DNA of 12,593 nucleotides, taken from JADKCL01 sp046050405. GTDB taxonomy: Bacteria > Bacteroidota > Bacteroidia > J057 > JADKCL01. The translations under genes and the position numbers were made by a program. Positions 7,144 through 12,593 of this stretch are shown here, one piece after another. The notes under the pieces are model-generated. The model had not been told where the DNA came from. It saw nothing but the letters and a program-made list of their open reading frames with translations, and searched no databases. Positions within the stretch are counted from its first letter, which is position 1. Each line of letters begins with the position of its first letter. The stretch covers positions 1 to 12,593 of the forward strand of contig JBJOPY010000208.1 of the NCBI GenBank assembly GCA_046050405.1, in the 5' to 3' direction.

Positions 7144-8244
7144 CTATTCATCGCTGTTCTCTGATTTTCCAGATGGAAAATACGCATTCCGAGATAAATA
7201 TCGTTGAAAAATTTTTAGCACGGCCCGTGAAAATGCAAAATTCCCGATGCTGTCCAGGGGAACGGGCCTTGGCCTTCGCTCCGCCTCCTCATGCTCGGTG
7301 ACCAGGGATGAGGGCAGCTCCATCCCTGAATAGACCTTGATCATCATGTCCAGGTGGGTGAACACATGCTTGAATGCACCCATCAATTGATAACTGGGAA
7401 GGTTGGCATTGTTCCAGGCCTCCTGCGACACGGCTTCGTTGGGCAGTTCCCACAGGTGGGACCAGAGCCCGCTGGGGGGGCGTCGCTGAATCCAGACCAA
7501 GCCTGCATCCACCCCCACGAGGAAGAAATGATGCCAAATGGTCTTTCGCTCCAGCTTCTTGGACTTGATGGGCAATTCCTCGGCATACCCGTGCGAATGC
7601 CCTATGCAGTCCACTGCCAAGGGGCACGTGGTGCAGGAGGGGCTACGGGGCGTGCAGACCATCGCCCCCAAGTCCATCATTGCCTGGTTGAATTTCCCGG
7701 GGAGCGTGGCATCCTCGTGGGCGAGGGTCGCAGCCTCGATCCACCGGTCCAGCCTGTCCTGGAAGCAGGTGCGGGTCCCGGGAAGGTCGATCGGCGAGAA
7801 ATCCCCTAGGTATCTGCTCACCACGCGGAATACGTTTCCGTCCAGCACCCCCGTCACATTGTTGAAGGCGATCGATCCGATCGCCCGCGCTGTGTAGGGG
7901 CCGATACCCTTCAGCAGCATCAATTCTTGGTAGCTGTCCGGAAAGATGCCGTCATGTTCTGTGGCGATGACCTTGGCCGTGTGGTGGAGATTCCGGGCGC
8001 GGGAATAGTAGCCGAGCCCCTCCCAGTACTTCATCAAGGTGTCCGTATCGGCGTCCGCCAGGTCCTTCACGGTGGGGAAGCGTTCCACCAGCCGGTGGTA
8101 GTATGGGATGCCCTGGTCGATGCGGGTCTGCTGAAGGATCACCTCGCTCAGCCATATCTTGTAGGGATCCCTCGTTTCGCGCCATGGGAGGACCCTCCCC
8201 TCCAGGGAGTACCATTTCAAGAGTCGAGAAGCCGGATTGGTCAT
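7144..8244 (-). CDS. mutY: Adenine DNA glycosylase MutY
   Basis: The 366-residue enzyme removes adenine mispaired with 8-oxoguanine in base excision repair. Numbered from ATG 8244: catalytic Glu34 lies in WLSEVILQQTR, the helix-hairpin-helix LKGIGPYTARAIGSIAF spans 111-127, and catalytic Asp135 is in VLDGNVFRV. The [4Fe-4S] cluster ligands are Cys197, Cys204, Cys207 and Cys213 (C-x6-C-x2-C-x5-C). A NUDIX-like 8-oxoG recognition domain follows, with WELPNE and the motif FKHVFTHL (291-298). The length is normal for the family. The frame is open to 8397, but those 51 extra residues do not resemble MutY and lie in a region expected to hold promoters, so ATG 8244 was chosen. The gene is divergent from HU and upstream of gldE. 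Confidence 0.95.
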   Translation of the reverse strand: MTNPASRLLKWYSLEGRVLPWRETRDPYKIWLSEVILQQTRIDQGIPYYHRLVERFPTVKDLADADTDTLMKYWEGLGYYSRARNLHHTAKVIATEHDGIFPDSYQELMLLKGIGPYTARAIGSIAFNNVTGVLDGNVFRVVSRYLGDFSPIDLPGTRTCFQDRLDRWIEAATLAHEDATLPGKFNQAMMDLGAMVCTPRSPSCTTCPLAVDCIGHSHGYAEELPIKSKKLERKTIWHHFFLVGVDAGLVWIQRRPPSGLWSHLWELPNEAVSQEAWNNANLPSYQLMGAFKHVFTHLDMMIKVYSGMELPSSLVTEHEEAERRPRPVPLDSIGNFAFSRAVLKIFQRYLSRNAYFPSGKSENSDE

Positions 8245-8272
8245 CTGGAGGACGAAATTCCTGAAAATATCA

Positions 8273-8280
8273 CAAAGGAT
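8273..8280 (-). promoter_or_regulatory. Weak -7-like box for mutY
   Basis: ATCCTTTG on the minus strand keeps the TTTG half of TAnnTTTG but has AT in place of TA. It lies 28 bases before ATG 8244, a normal leader distance, and mildly supports that start over the upstream one at 8397. Confidence 0.25.
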
Positions 8281-8433
8281 GGCCTGAAATTCAGTCCTTC
8301 GCAGGAATGAAAGGAATGCGCCCACACGAGTTTTGACGGCATGGAGATGGATGAGCTCTGTGGCAATGAACAGGTTGCAGGCGGACTGCACCGGCATGGC
8401 TAAAAAAATGTTTTCTACTTTCTGAAATCCTCC

Positions 8434-8441
8434 TAACTTTG
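8434..8441 (+). promoter_or_regulatory. Bacteroidota promoter of the HU operon
   Basis: TAACTTTG is a full match to TAnnTTTG. TTTT at 8411-8414 lies 19 bases upstream, a fair -33 element (TTTG expected). Transcription would start near 8448, giving a leader of about 90 bases before the HU GTG. A second, weaker -7-like GAATTTTG lies at 8493-8500. Confidence 0.6.
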
Positions 8442-8485
8442 CGGCTCTATCTTTTTCCCGAATTGAATAGCTGAAAACGAGGGAA

Positions 8486-8512
8486 TTAAGTGGAATTTTG
8501 GCAAATACTTAA
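8486..8512 (+). promoter_or_regulatory. Hairpin/inverted repeat in the HU leader
   Basis: TTAAGT (8486-8491) pairs with ACTTAA (8507-8512). Inside it, ATTT and AAAT pair around a TGGC loop, with a GGA bulge on the left arm, giving about 10 pairs in all. It ends 26 bases before the HU start and overlaps the second -7-like box. It could be an operator or an mRNA leader structure; which one cannot be told from sequence alone. Confidence 0.4.
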
Positions 8513-8538
8513 GTTGATCATTTTAAATCGTAGAGACA

Positions 8539-8841
8539 GTGACGAAAGCCGAAGTTATTTCAGAGATCGCCAATAAGACAGGTGTGGACAAAGCAGACGT
8601 GTCCACCACGATTGAAGCCTTCTTCAAGGTGGTGAAGGGTGCCCTTGCCGACAACGAGAACGTCTATTTCAGGAGCTTTGGTTCATTTGTGGTGAAGAAG
8701 CGTGCCCAGAAAACCGCACGCATCATTTCCAAGAATAAGTCGATCACCATTCCTGAGCACTTCATCCCTGCATTCAAGCCCGCCAAGACCTTCGTGTCCA
8801 AGGTCAAGGATGCCAACGGGAAAAAAACTGTCAAGGCCTAA
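8539..8841 (+). CDS. HU-family DNA-binding protein
   Basis: The 100-residue protein has the HU/IHF fold: MTKAEVISEIANKTGVDKADV (first helices), a dimer helix, and the signature VYFRSFGSFVVKKRAQKTAR (42-61) leading into the DNA-binding arm. The arm segment reads IISKNKSITIPEHFIPAFKPAK, with the proline that intercalates into DNA expected in the IPEH region. The end VSKVKDANGKKTVKA is a short basic tail. HU dimers bend and compact nucleoid DNA. The start is GTG at 8539, a common choice for this gene in Bacteroidota. It leads a same-strand group (HU, TPR, bS22-like, rng) and is divergent from mutY, an arrangement also known from Flavobacterium. Confidence 0.96.
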   Translation: MTKAEVISEIANKTGVDKADVSTTIEAFFKVVKGALADNENVYFRSFGSFVVKKRAQKTARIISKNKSITIPEHFIPAFKPAKTFVSKVKDANGKKTVKA

Positions 8842-8843
8842 GG

Positions 8844-8861
8844 GCCATTGTCCTGAATGGC
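8844..8861 (+). promoter_or_regulatory. Hairpin covering the TPR gene start codon
   Basis: GCCATT (8844-8849) and AATGGC (8856-8861) form a perfect 6-bp stem with a GTCCTG loop. It begins three bases after the HU stop codon and its right arm contains the ATG (8857) of the next gene. In RNA it would hide that start unless opened by ribosomes finishing HU. Confidence 0.45.
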
Positions 8862-9753
8862 AACTACCGGCAAGCCCGTCAATCGGTTTACATGGCAGCA
8901 TGGCGCAGTACTGTTGATGGGGTTGCTGGTATTCGTTCTTTTACTTTTTGCGGATAAAACCAATCTTGACGACGAGACGGGGGCATCCCTCGGTGAACGG
9001 GCAGGTGACGGAGGGAAGGCTGAAGCAGTCGGGTCTGCAAATCGCAGCCTGACGGGCGACTGGATGGAATCGCTTCCGGCTGATGAGTCCAAGGGCGAGC
9101 TTGCACAGCTGAGGACTTCTCTGGATTCAGAGCAAGCACCCGCCCGGCGCCAGGAGCTCTACCATCAGATCGTGGAAGGCTACCGGAAGGCAGGCCGCTC
9201 CGACCTGGCAGCCGTTTACGCTGCAGCACTCGCTGCCGAGGTGCCGGAGGCGAGGAACTTTGTCGTGGCAGGAGCCTTGTTCAGAAATGCGACATCATTG
9301 CCTTTTGCCCAGTTGGACAGCAACCTGTTCCGGCGGCTGTCTGACGAAGCCATCCATCACGATGAGGCGGCACTGGAGCTCGACCCGAACAATGAGGATG
9401 CCATGCTGGAGCTGGGATTGGCCATGGTGGAGTCCCGCATCCCGGGAAACAGTATGAACGGGATCTTCAAGATTCGTGAACTGGCCGAGCGAAACCCGAA
9501 CAATACGGAGGCCATTTTCCACTTGGGAAAATTTTCGCTCGACACGAACCAGGATGAGAAGGCCGCCCAGCGGTTCCGGCAGATACTGGCGGTGAAGCCC
9601 GAGGACGTGCGTGCCAGGTATTATCTTGGCGTCGCAGAGGAGAGATTGGGGAATTCCGCAGAATTCAAGCGATTAATGTCAGAGGTCGCCATCCAGGCGC
9701 AGGATCCGAATCTTGCTGCATTGGCAAAGGAGGCTTTGAATAGAAACCAATAA
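8857..9753 (+). CDS. Membrane-anchored TPR-repeat protein
   Basis: The 298-residue protein has a short basic N-terminus, one hydrophobic segment (about 14-32, GAVLLMGLLVFVLLLF) and a Gly/Glu-rich linker, then a helical domain. The helical part carries tetratricopeptide-type repeats at about 161-194, 180-214, 217-250 and 251-280; AALELDPNNEDAMLELGLAM, FHLGKFSLDTNQDEKAAQRF and LAVKPEDVRARYYLGVAEE show the usual spacing of small and aromatic residues. The segment lacks a lipobox or clear cleavage site, so an inner-membrane anchor with the repeats in the periplasm is likely. TPRs bind partner proteins; the partner is unknown. A gene of this kind commonly sits between HU and rng in Bacteroidota. 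It starts 15 bases after the HU stop, and its ATG lies in a hairpin. Confidence 0.88.
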   Translation: MATTGKPVNRFTWQHGAVLLMGLLVFVLLLFADKTNLDDETGASLGERAGDGGKAEAVGSANRSLTGDWMESLPADESKGELAQLRTSLDSEQAPARRQELYHQIVEGYRKAGRSDLAAVYAAALAAEVPEARNFVVAGALFRNATSLPFAQLDSNLFRRLSDEAIHHDEAALELDPNNEDAMLELGLAMVESRIPGNSMNGIFKIRELAERNPNNTEAIFHLGKFSLDTNQDEKAAQRFRQILAVKPEDVRARYYLGVAEERLGNSAEFKRLMSEVAIQAQDPNLAALAKEALNRNQ

Positions 9754-9766
9754 GATATATCAGAAG

Positions 9767-9859
9767 ATGCCAAGCGGTAAAAAACGTAAGAGACATAAGA
9801 TTGCAACCCACAAGCGCAAAAAGCGGCTCCGCAAGAACCGCCACAAGAAAAAGAAGTAA
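9767..9859 (+). CDS. AURKAIP1/COX24-domain (bS22-like) ribosomal small protein
   Basis: This 30-codon gene encodes a very basic peptide starting MPSGKKRKRHKIATHKRKK and continuing with Leu-Arg-Lys-Asn-Arg-His and a run of lysines. The pattern KRKRHKIATHKRKKR matches the AURKAIP1/COX24 family, which includes mitochondrial mS38 and the small bacterial 30S protein bS22. Such proteins sit deep in the small subunit against 16S rRNA. The start ATG is 13 bases after the TPR stop codon, and rng follows 72 bases later, the usual Bacteroidota order. With 20 Lys, Arg or His codons of 30, a chance ORF is unlikely. Its assignment as a bona fide ribosomal protein in this phylum is by family resemblance. 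Gene callers with a length cut-off would miss it. Confidence 0.88.
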   Translation: MPSGKKRKRHKIATHKRKKRLRKNRHKKKK

Positions 9860-9880
9860 GCGGGTTTGTCATACATTCCA

Positions 9881-9896
9881 ATCGCGCCTTCGCGAT
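9881..9896 (+). promoter_or_regulatory. Hairpin between the bS22-like gene and rng
   Basis: ATCGCG (9881-9886) and CGCGAT (9891-9896) form a perfect 6-bp stem with a CCTT loop, followed by a pyrimidine-rich stretch (CTTGCTTTCTCGTT). It could be a weak terminator/attenuator that lowers rng expression, or a processing site. The T-runs are broken, so a strong terminator is unlikely. Confidence 0.4.
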
Positions 9897-9927
9897 CTTG
9901 CTTTCTCGTTCGATTGTAACACATCTG

Positions 9928-9941
9928 ATTCGTGAACGAAT
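9928..9941 (+). promoter_or_regulatory. Inverted repeat across the rng start codon
   Basis: ATTCGT and ACGAAT flank the two central bases GA, and the GTG start codon (9932-9934) lies inside. A DNA operator or a start-codon-masking structure is possible; the 2-base loop is too tight for a full RNA hairpin, so at most the outer pairs would form. Confidence 0.3.
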
Positions 9942-11476
9942 TAATCGTAAGTGCAAGTGAGGAGGGGTTGAGAATTGGAATCCTGGAGGACAAGCGCATT
10001 GTGGAGCTTCACCACGAGAAGACAAACAAGCTCTTCTCTGTCGGGGATCTCCTGCTAGGCAAAGTCACCAAGATCGTCCCAGGACTCAATGCGGCGTTTG
10101 TGGAGATCGGGCATCCCAAGGATGCCTTCCTCCACTATCTGGATCTGGGTCCTCAGGTCATGAGCCTCCAGCAGTATGTGAAGGCCGTGCAGGCCTCCGC
10201 CCAGAATATCCGGCAACTCGGCCAGATCACCCCGCTCCCCGACATCAGCAAAGACGGCCGCATCTCCAACGTGCTAAAGGCCGGGCAACCGATTTTGGTA
10301 CAGGTGGAGAAGGAGGCCATTTCTACGAAAGGCCCGAGACTCACCTGTGAGGTTTCCCTCCCGGGGCAGTTCCTCATCCTGGTGCCGTTTTCCGAAGATG
10401 TGTCCGTGTCCCGCAAGATCAACACCTCGGAAGAAAAACGCCGGCTCAAATCCATCGTCGAACCGCTCAAGCCCAAGGGCTTCGGGCTGATTGTGCGGAC
10501 CGCTGCCGAAGGCCAGGAGGCCCAGGCCATTCGGAACGACCTTCAGGATCTGGTGAACAAGTGGGACAGTATGATTCGAGCCATTGCCGATTCACGCCCC
10601 CCCAAACGGGTGCTTGCCGAGGAGGATCGTGCTGCGAGCATCCTGCGGGACATGCTCTCCATCGGATTCGATTCGATTGTGACCGATGATGAGGTGGCAT
10701 TCGAGGAGATCAGTGAATACCTGAAGCGGACGAGTCCGCAGCAGCTGAAGAATCTGCAAATGCACCATGGCAAGGTCGGACTCTTCGAGTCCAGGGGTGT
10801 GGAGAAGCAGATCAAGGCGGCATTCGGCAAGACAGTCACCATGCGAAACGGCGCCTATCTAGTGATCGAGCACACGGAGGCCATGCATGTGATCGATGTC
10901 AATAGCGGCAGCAAGAACCTCAGGGGCGACACCTTGGAGGAGAACGCCCTCAAGACAAACATGGCGGCTGCCGAGGAGATTGCGAGACAGCTGCGCTTGC
11001 GGGACATGGGCGGAATCATCGTCATCGATTTCATCGACCTGAAAAAAGCCGAGTACAAGAAGAAGCTCCATACGCATCTCCAGGAGGCGATGGCGACGGA
11101 TCTGGCCAAGCACACGATCCTGCCCATGAGCAAGTTCGGGATCATTCAGGTTACACGGCAGAGGGTTCGCCCGCAGCTCGATATCAAGACCGCCGAGACC
11201 TGCCCCAGCTGCAACGGCACCGGTACGATCCTGCCTTCCATCCTGATCATGGACGAGATCAAGAACAATGTCGATTTCCTGATGCGGCAGAACAAGGAGC
11301 GGCTTACCGTGATGGTGCACCCCCTGATCGAGGCATACTTCAAGCGGGGGCTCTGGAACCAGGTGCGGAAATGGTGGTGGACTTACAAGAAGCCCGTCAA
11401 GGTCGTTCCGGATAGTTCACTGGGTTTCCTGGAGGTCAAGTATTTCGACACGAAGGGTGTCGAGATCAAGTTCTGA
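9932..11476 (+). CDS. rng: Ribonuclease G (RNase E/G family)
   Basis: The 514-residue single-strand endoribonuclease acts in rRNA maturation and mRNA decay. Domains: an S1 RNA-binding region (about 35-125, VGDLLLGKVTKIVPGLNAAFVEIG) with a longer loop than E. coli RNase G, the 5'-sensor/RNase H-like region, and a DNase I-like catalytic core. Metal ligands are Asp322 in HVIDVNSGSKN and Asp366 in GIIVIDFIDL, spaced as Asp303/Asp346 of RNase E. The zinc-link CPSCNGTG (Cys424, Cys427) and the preceding VTRQRVRP are present. The end matches RNase G, with no long RNase E-type scaffold tail. The start is GTG at 9932, inside an inverted repeat, and homology begins at once (NELIVSASEEGLRIGILED). It is last in the HU group, with no own TAnnTTTG box seen. 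Confidence 0.96.
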   Translation: MNELIVSASEEGLRIGILEDKRIVELHHEKTNKLFSVGDLLLGKVTKIVPGLNAAFVEIGHPKDAFLHYLDLGPQVMSLQQYVKAVQASAQNIRQLGQITPLPDISKDGRISNVLKAGQPILVQVEKEAISTKGPRLTCEVSLPGQFLILVPFSEDVSVSRKINTSEEKRRLKSIVEPLKPKGFGLIVRTAAEGQEAQAIRNDLQDLVNKWDSMIRAIADSRPPKRVLAEEDRAASILRDMLSIGFDSIVTDDEVAFEEISEYLKRTSPQQLKNLQMHHGKVGLFESRGVEKQIKAAFGKTVTMRNGAYLVIEHTEAMHVIDVNSGSKNLRGDTLEENALKTNMAAAEEIARQLRLRDMGGIIVIDFIDLKKAEYKKKLHTHLQEAMATDLAKHTILPMSKFGIIQVTRQRVRPQLDIKTAETCPSCNGTGTILPSILIMDEIKNNVDFLMRQNKERLTVMVHPLIEAYFKRGLWNQVRKWWWTYKKPVKVVPDSSLGFLEVKYFDTKGVEIKF

Positions 11477-11513
11477 TTCCCTTTTCCCGTTTTCTGGCAC
11501 TGGCAGGCAAGTC

Positions 11514-11535
11514 CCCGCTGACGATCCGCAGCGGG
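11514..11535 (+). terminator. Hairpin downstream of rng
   Basis: CCCGCTG (11514-11520) and CAGCGGG (11529-11535) form a perfect 7-bp GC-rich stem with an 8-base loop, 38 bases after the rng stop. No U-run follows, so it may end or protect the transcript rather than act as a standard intrinsic terminator. Confidence 0.45.
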
Positions 11536-11570
11536 AAGTCGCACCCCTGCATAAGCGCGCCATTGGCACC

Positions 11571-11599
11571 TATCCGGAACACTCCAATCCTTTCGGATA
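11571..11599. repeat. Inverted repeat, 9-bp arms
   Basis: TATCCGGAA (11571-11579) pairs with TTTCGGATA (11591-11599) with one G-T wobble and an 11-base loop. It lies about 95 bases after the rng stop. Its role is unknown. Confidence 0.4.
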
Positions 11600-11616
11600 C
11601 CGGCTGTTGAACCTGA

Positions 11617-11630
11617 ATGGATCGATCCAT
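11617..11630. repeat. Perfect 14-bp palindrome
   Basis: ATGGATCGATCCAT is a perfect palindrome without spacer, the shape of a dimeric protein's DNA site rather than an RNA hairpin. It lies in the gene-free stretch after rng. No binding protein can be named. Confidence 0.4.
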
Positions 11631-11701
11631 CGACAGAAGAAGTGGGTCAGCCTTATCCCTGTCTTGCCGCGTCTTCCTTGCCATAGCCGCACGGGCATTC
11701 G

Positions 11702-11723
11702 AAAAAAATAGCTCCCCGGGAGC
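11702..11723 (-). terminator. Intrinsic-type terminator facing left
   Basis: GCTCC (11711-11715) and GGAGC (11719-11723) form a compact GC stem. On the minus strand it is followed after two bases by seven consecutive T (11708-11702). This is the best terminator-like element of the window, but no gene is known on the minus strand to its right. It would end either an unknown transcript or antisense read-through toward rng. Confidence 0.4.
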
Positions 11724-12280
11724 GTTGCACCGTCATGCCTGTCCGATCCAGCAGTCGGCACAGGTGTCGCACCATGGGTTCTCCGGATAAAAGCCTGGGC
11801 CTCACAGGGCTCTCCTGAAGAAAAACACCGCCACACCAGCCCTCCAGAACCTGCGGAGCATCGTCGCAAGGCCAATCTGAGACATTTGAAACCAACCTCA
11901 CGCGATCCCCGTCAAGCGACGAATGCCGAGAAGAAGGGGGCTGTTACATTGCCAGCCCACGCCCGACGGAGGCGACCCATTGCCAACAAAGGAAGTAGAA
12001 GCAAAGCCCCTTCAAGACGGGCAACACCTGAAACGGGTGCCGGGCGGGCATCCAGTGGTACACCTGCGCCCATCATCTCCCACATTCCTCCACTTGATGT
12101 CCAGATTCGGGCGCGGCCTTAGAAAGCAATTCCAGAATCATTGCCATTTTCCGCCCAATGCGCACATTTTCGTCATCGCCATGCCTTCCATGTCCGTAAG
12201 TTGGTTCAGGTAGAAATACGGCAAATGACCCCTAAAACACTCGTTTAAGGGCATACTGCGAAAAAGTTTTCCACAAACGG

Positions 12281-12305
12281 TGGGAAATAGTGGAGGAGAG
12301 TGGGA
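12281..12305 (+). promoter_or_regulatory. MraZ operator: three 10-bp-spaced repeats
   Basis: TGGGA, TGGAG and TGGGA begin at 12281, 12291 and 12301, each preceded by G, so GTGG recurs exactly every 10 bp. MraZ is known to bind TGGGN direct repeats with 5-base spacers upstream of its own gene. The third repeat sits where the -33 element of the promoter should be, which suits autorepression. Confidence 0.75.
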
Positions 12306-12324
12306 GAATTGCCCAAAAACAACT

Positions 12325-12332
12325 TAGCTTTG
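12325..12332 (+). promoter_or_regulatory. Bacteroidota -7 box for mraZ
   Basis: TAGCTTTG is a full match to TAnnTTTG, 29 bases before the mraZ ATG; transcription would start near 12339. No good -33 TTG is present at 19-21 bases; that place is taken by the last MraZ repeat. Confidence 0.65.
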
Positions 12333-12361
12333 TACCTATCATTGCTGAAGATCGTGGTCTT

Positions 12362-12593
12362 ATGAGACCCATTTATGGAGAATATGAGTGCCGAATGGAC
12401 TCCAAGGGAAGGTTCGTCTTTCCCTCGGGGCTCAAGAAGCAATTGCCCGACGATCAGCAAAAAGAGTTCGTTCTCAACCGTGGTTTGGACGAGTGCCTGG
12501 TCCTCTACCCAGTGAAAGTCTGGGAAGGGGAATTGGCCAAGATCCACTCCAAGAATCAGTACGTCGCCAAGAACCGGGCATTTGCCCGTCTGT
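12362..12593 (+). CDS. mraZ: Transcriptional regulator MraZ, N-terminal part
   Basis: The gene runs off the right edge; 77 codons are visible. From ATG 12362 the product begins MRPIYGEYECRMDSKGRFVF, followed by PSGLKKQLP, then FVLNRGLDECLVLYPVKVW and KNRAFARL. This matches the first SpoVT/AbrB-like half of MraZ; the DSKGR segment is the conserved DNA-contact motif. MraZ forms a ring-shaped oligomer that binds repeats upstream of the division and cell wall cluster and represses it. The cluster (rsmH, ftsL, ftsI, mur genes) is expected beyond the window. The start is supported by the -7 box 29 bases upstream and the operator before it. Confidence 0.95.
   Translation, partial: MRPIYGEYECRMDSKGRFVFPSGLKKQLPDDQQKEFVLNRGLDECLVLYPVKVWEGELAKIHSKNQYVAKNRAFARL

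Larger units (their letters stand above)
11477..12280. other. Gene-free structured stretch between rng and mraZ
   Basis: About 800 bases lack any convincing gene; the open frames are short, biased to Arg/Pro/Ser and mutually overlapping. Inverted repeats cluster in its left third and are listed separately. From about 11830 to 12260 I see nothing recognisable. No tmRNA, RNase P RNA or tRNA hallmark was found. A degraded gene or an unknown small RNA remains possible. Confidence 0.5.

Noticed and set aside
8245..8397. N-terminal extension of MutY by 51 residues
   Set aside because: The extra sequence does not resemble MutY, the family's usual length fits ATG 8244, and the segment probably holds the mutY promoter.
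11653..11901. Minus-strand frame encoding a Cys-containing GAIFFECPCGYGK segment
   Set aside because: The Cys-x-Cys patch hinted at a zinc site, but the rest is low-quality sequence and a terminator-like hairpin lies inside the frame.
11886..12122. Arg/Pro-rich plus-strand frame in the rng-mraZ gap
   Set aside because: Its composition looks like random GC-rich translation, with no motif and an overlapping alternative frame of equal quality.
12267..12275. DnaA-box-like TTTTCCACA upstream of mraZ
   Set aside because: It is a single copy with one mismatch to TTATCCACA, with no cluster, AT-rich region or dnaA/dnaN nearby, so there is no case for an origin.

Overview
The window looks like a chromosomal, housekeeping stretch from a fairly GC-rich member of the Bacteroidota. 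Three things point there. It carries the gliding/type IX secretion-associated pair gldE-gldD next to mutY, with an HU gene divergent from mutY; it has the HU - TPR - tiny basic ribosomal-type protein - RNase G order typical of the phylum; and several genes are preceded by the Bacteroidota -7 box TAnnTTTG, while Shine-Dalgarno sequences are not evident. The exact lineage cannot be fixed by eye; a GC-rich Saprospiria-like group is one possibility. No mobile element, CRISPR array, tRNA or rRNA gene was seen.

Layout. Positions 1-238 hold no gene. A small lipoprotein gene (239-589, minus) is followed by a 446-bp gene-free stretch. Next comes a minus-strand pair (1036-3274) that looks like an amino-sugar salvage module: an aminoglycoside-phosphotransferase-fold sugar kinase (AmgK-like) fused to the C-terminal domain of RapZ, then a MurU-like sugar-1-phosphate nucleotidyltransferase. 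Divergent from it is a DEDDh exonuclease fused to a GIY-YIG/Cho-UvrC-like nuclease (3450-4823, plus). This gene converges on a minus-strand group mutY (8244-7144), gldE (6964-5603) and gldD (5606-4989); gldE and gldD overlap by four bases.

Divergent from mutY is a plus-strand, tightly spaced group: HU (GTG start), a membrane-anchored TPR protein, a 30-codon AURKAIP1/COX24 (bS22-like) gene and RNase G (GTG start). After an 885-bp gene-free stretch with several hairpins and a perfect 14-bp palindrome, the window ends inside mraZ. That gene normally opens the division and cell wall (dcw) cluster, and here it carries a recognisable MraZ operator.

How it fits together. The kinase-RapZ fusion and MurU-like enzyme would return peptidoglycan amino sugars to UDP-sugar precursors, and mraZ at the other end probably controls synthesis of the same wall. 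The HU-rng group combines nucleoid structure, a ribosomal small protein and RNA turnover. MutY and the exonuclease-GIY-YIG protein serve DNA repair.

The most interesting points are: the kinase-RapZ fusion beside a MurU-like gene; inverted repeats that would bury the start codons of the TPR and rng genes; the three-repeat MraZ operator placed over the -33 region; the overlooked 30-codon gene; the absence of ssb from its usual place between mutY and gldE; and the structured gap between rng and mraZ.
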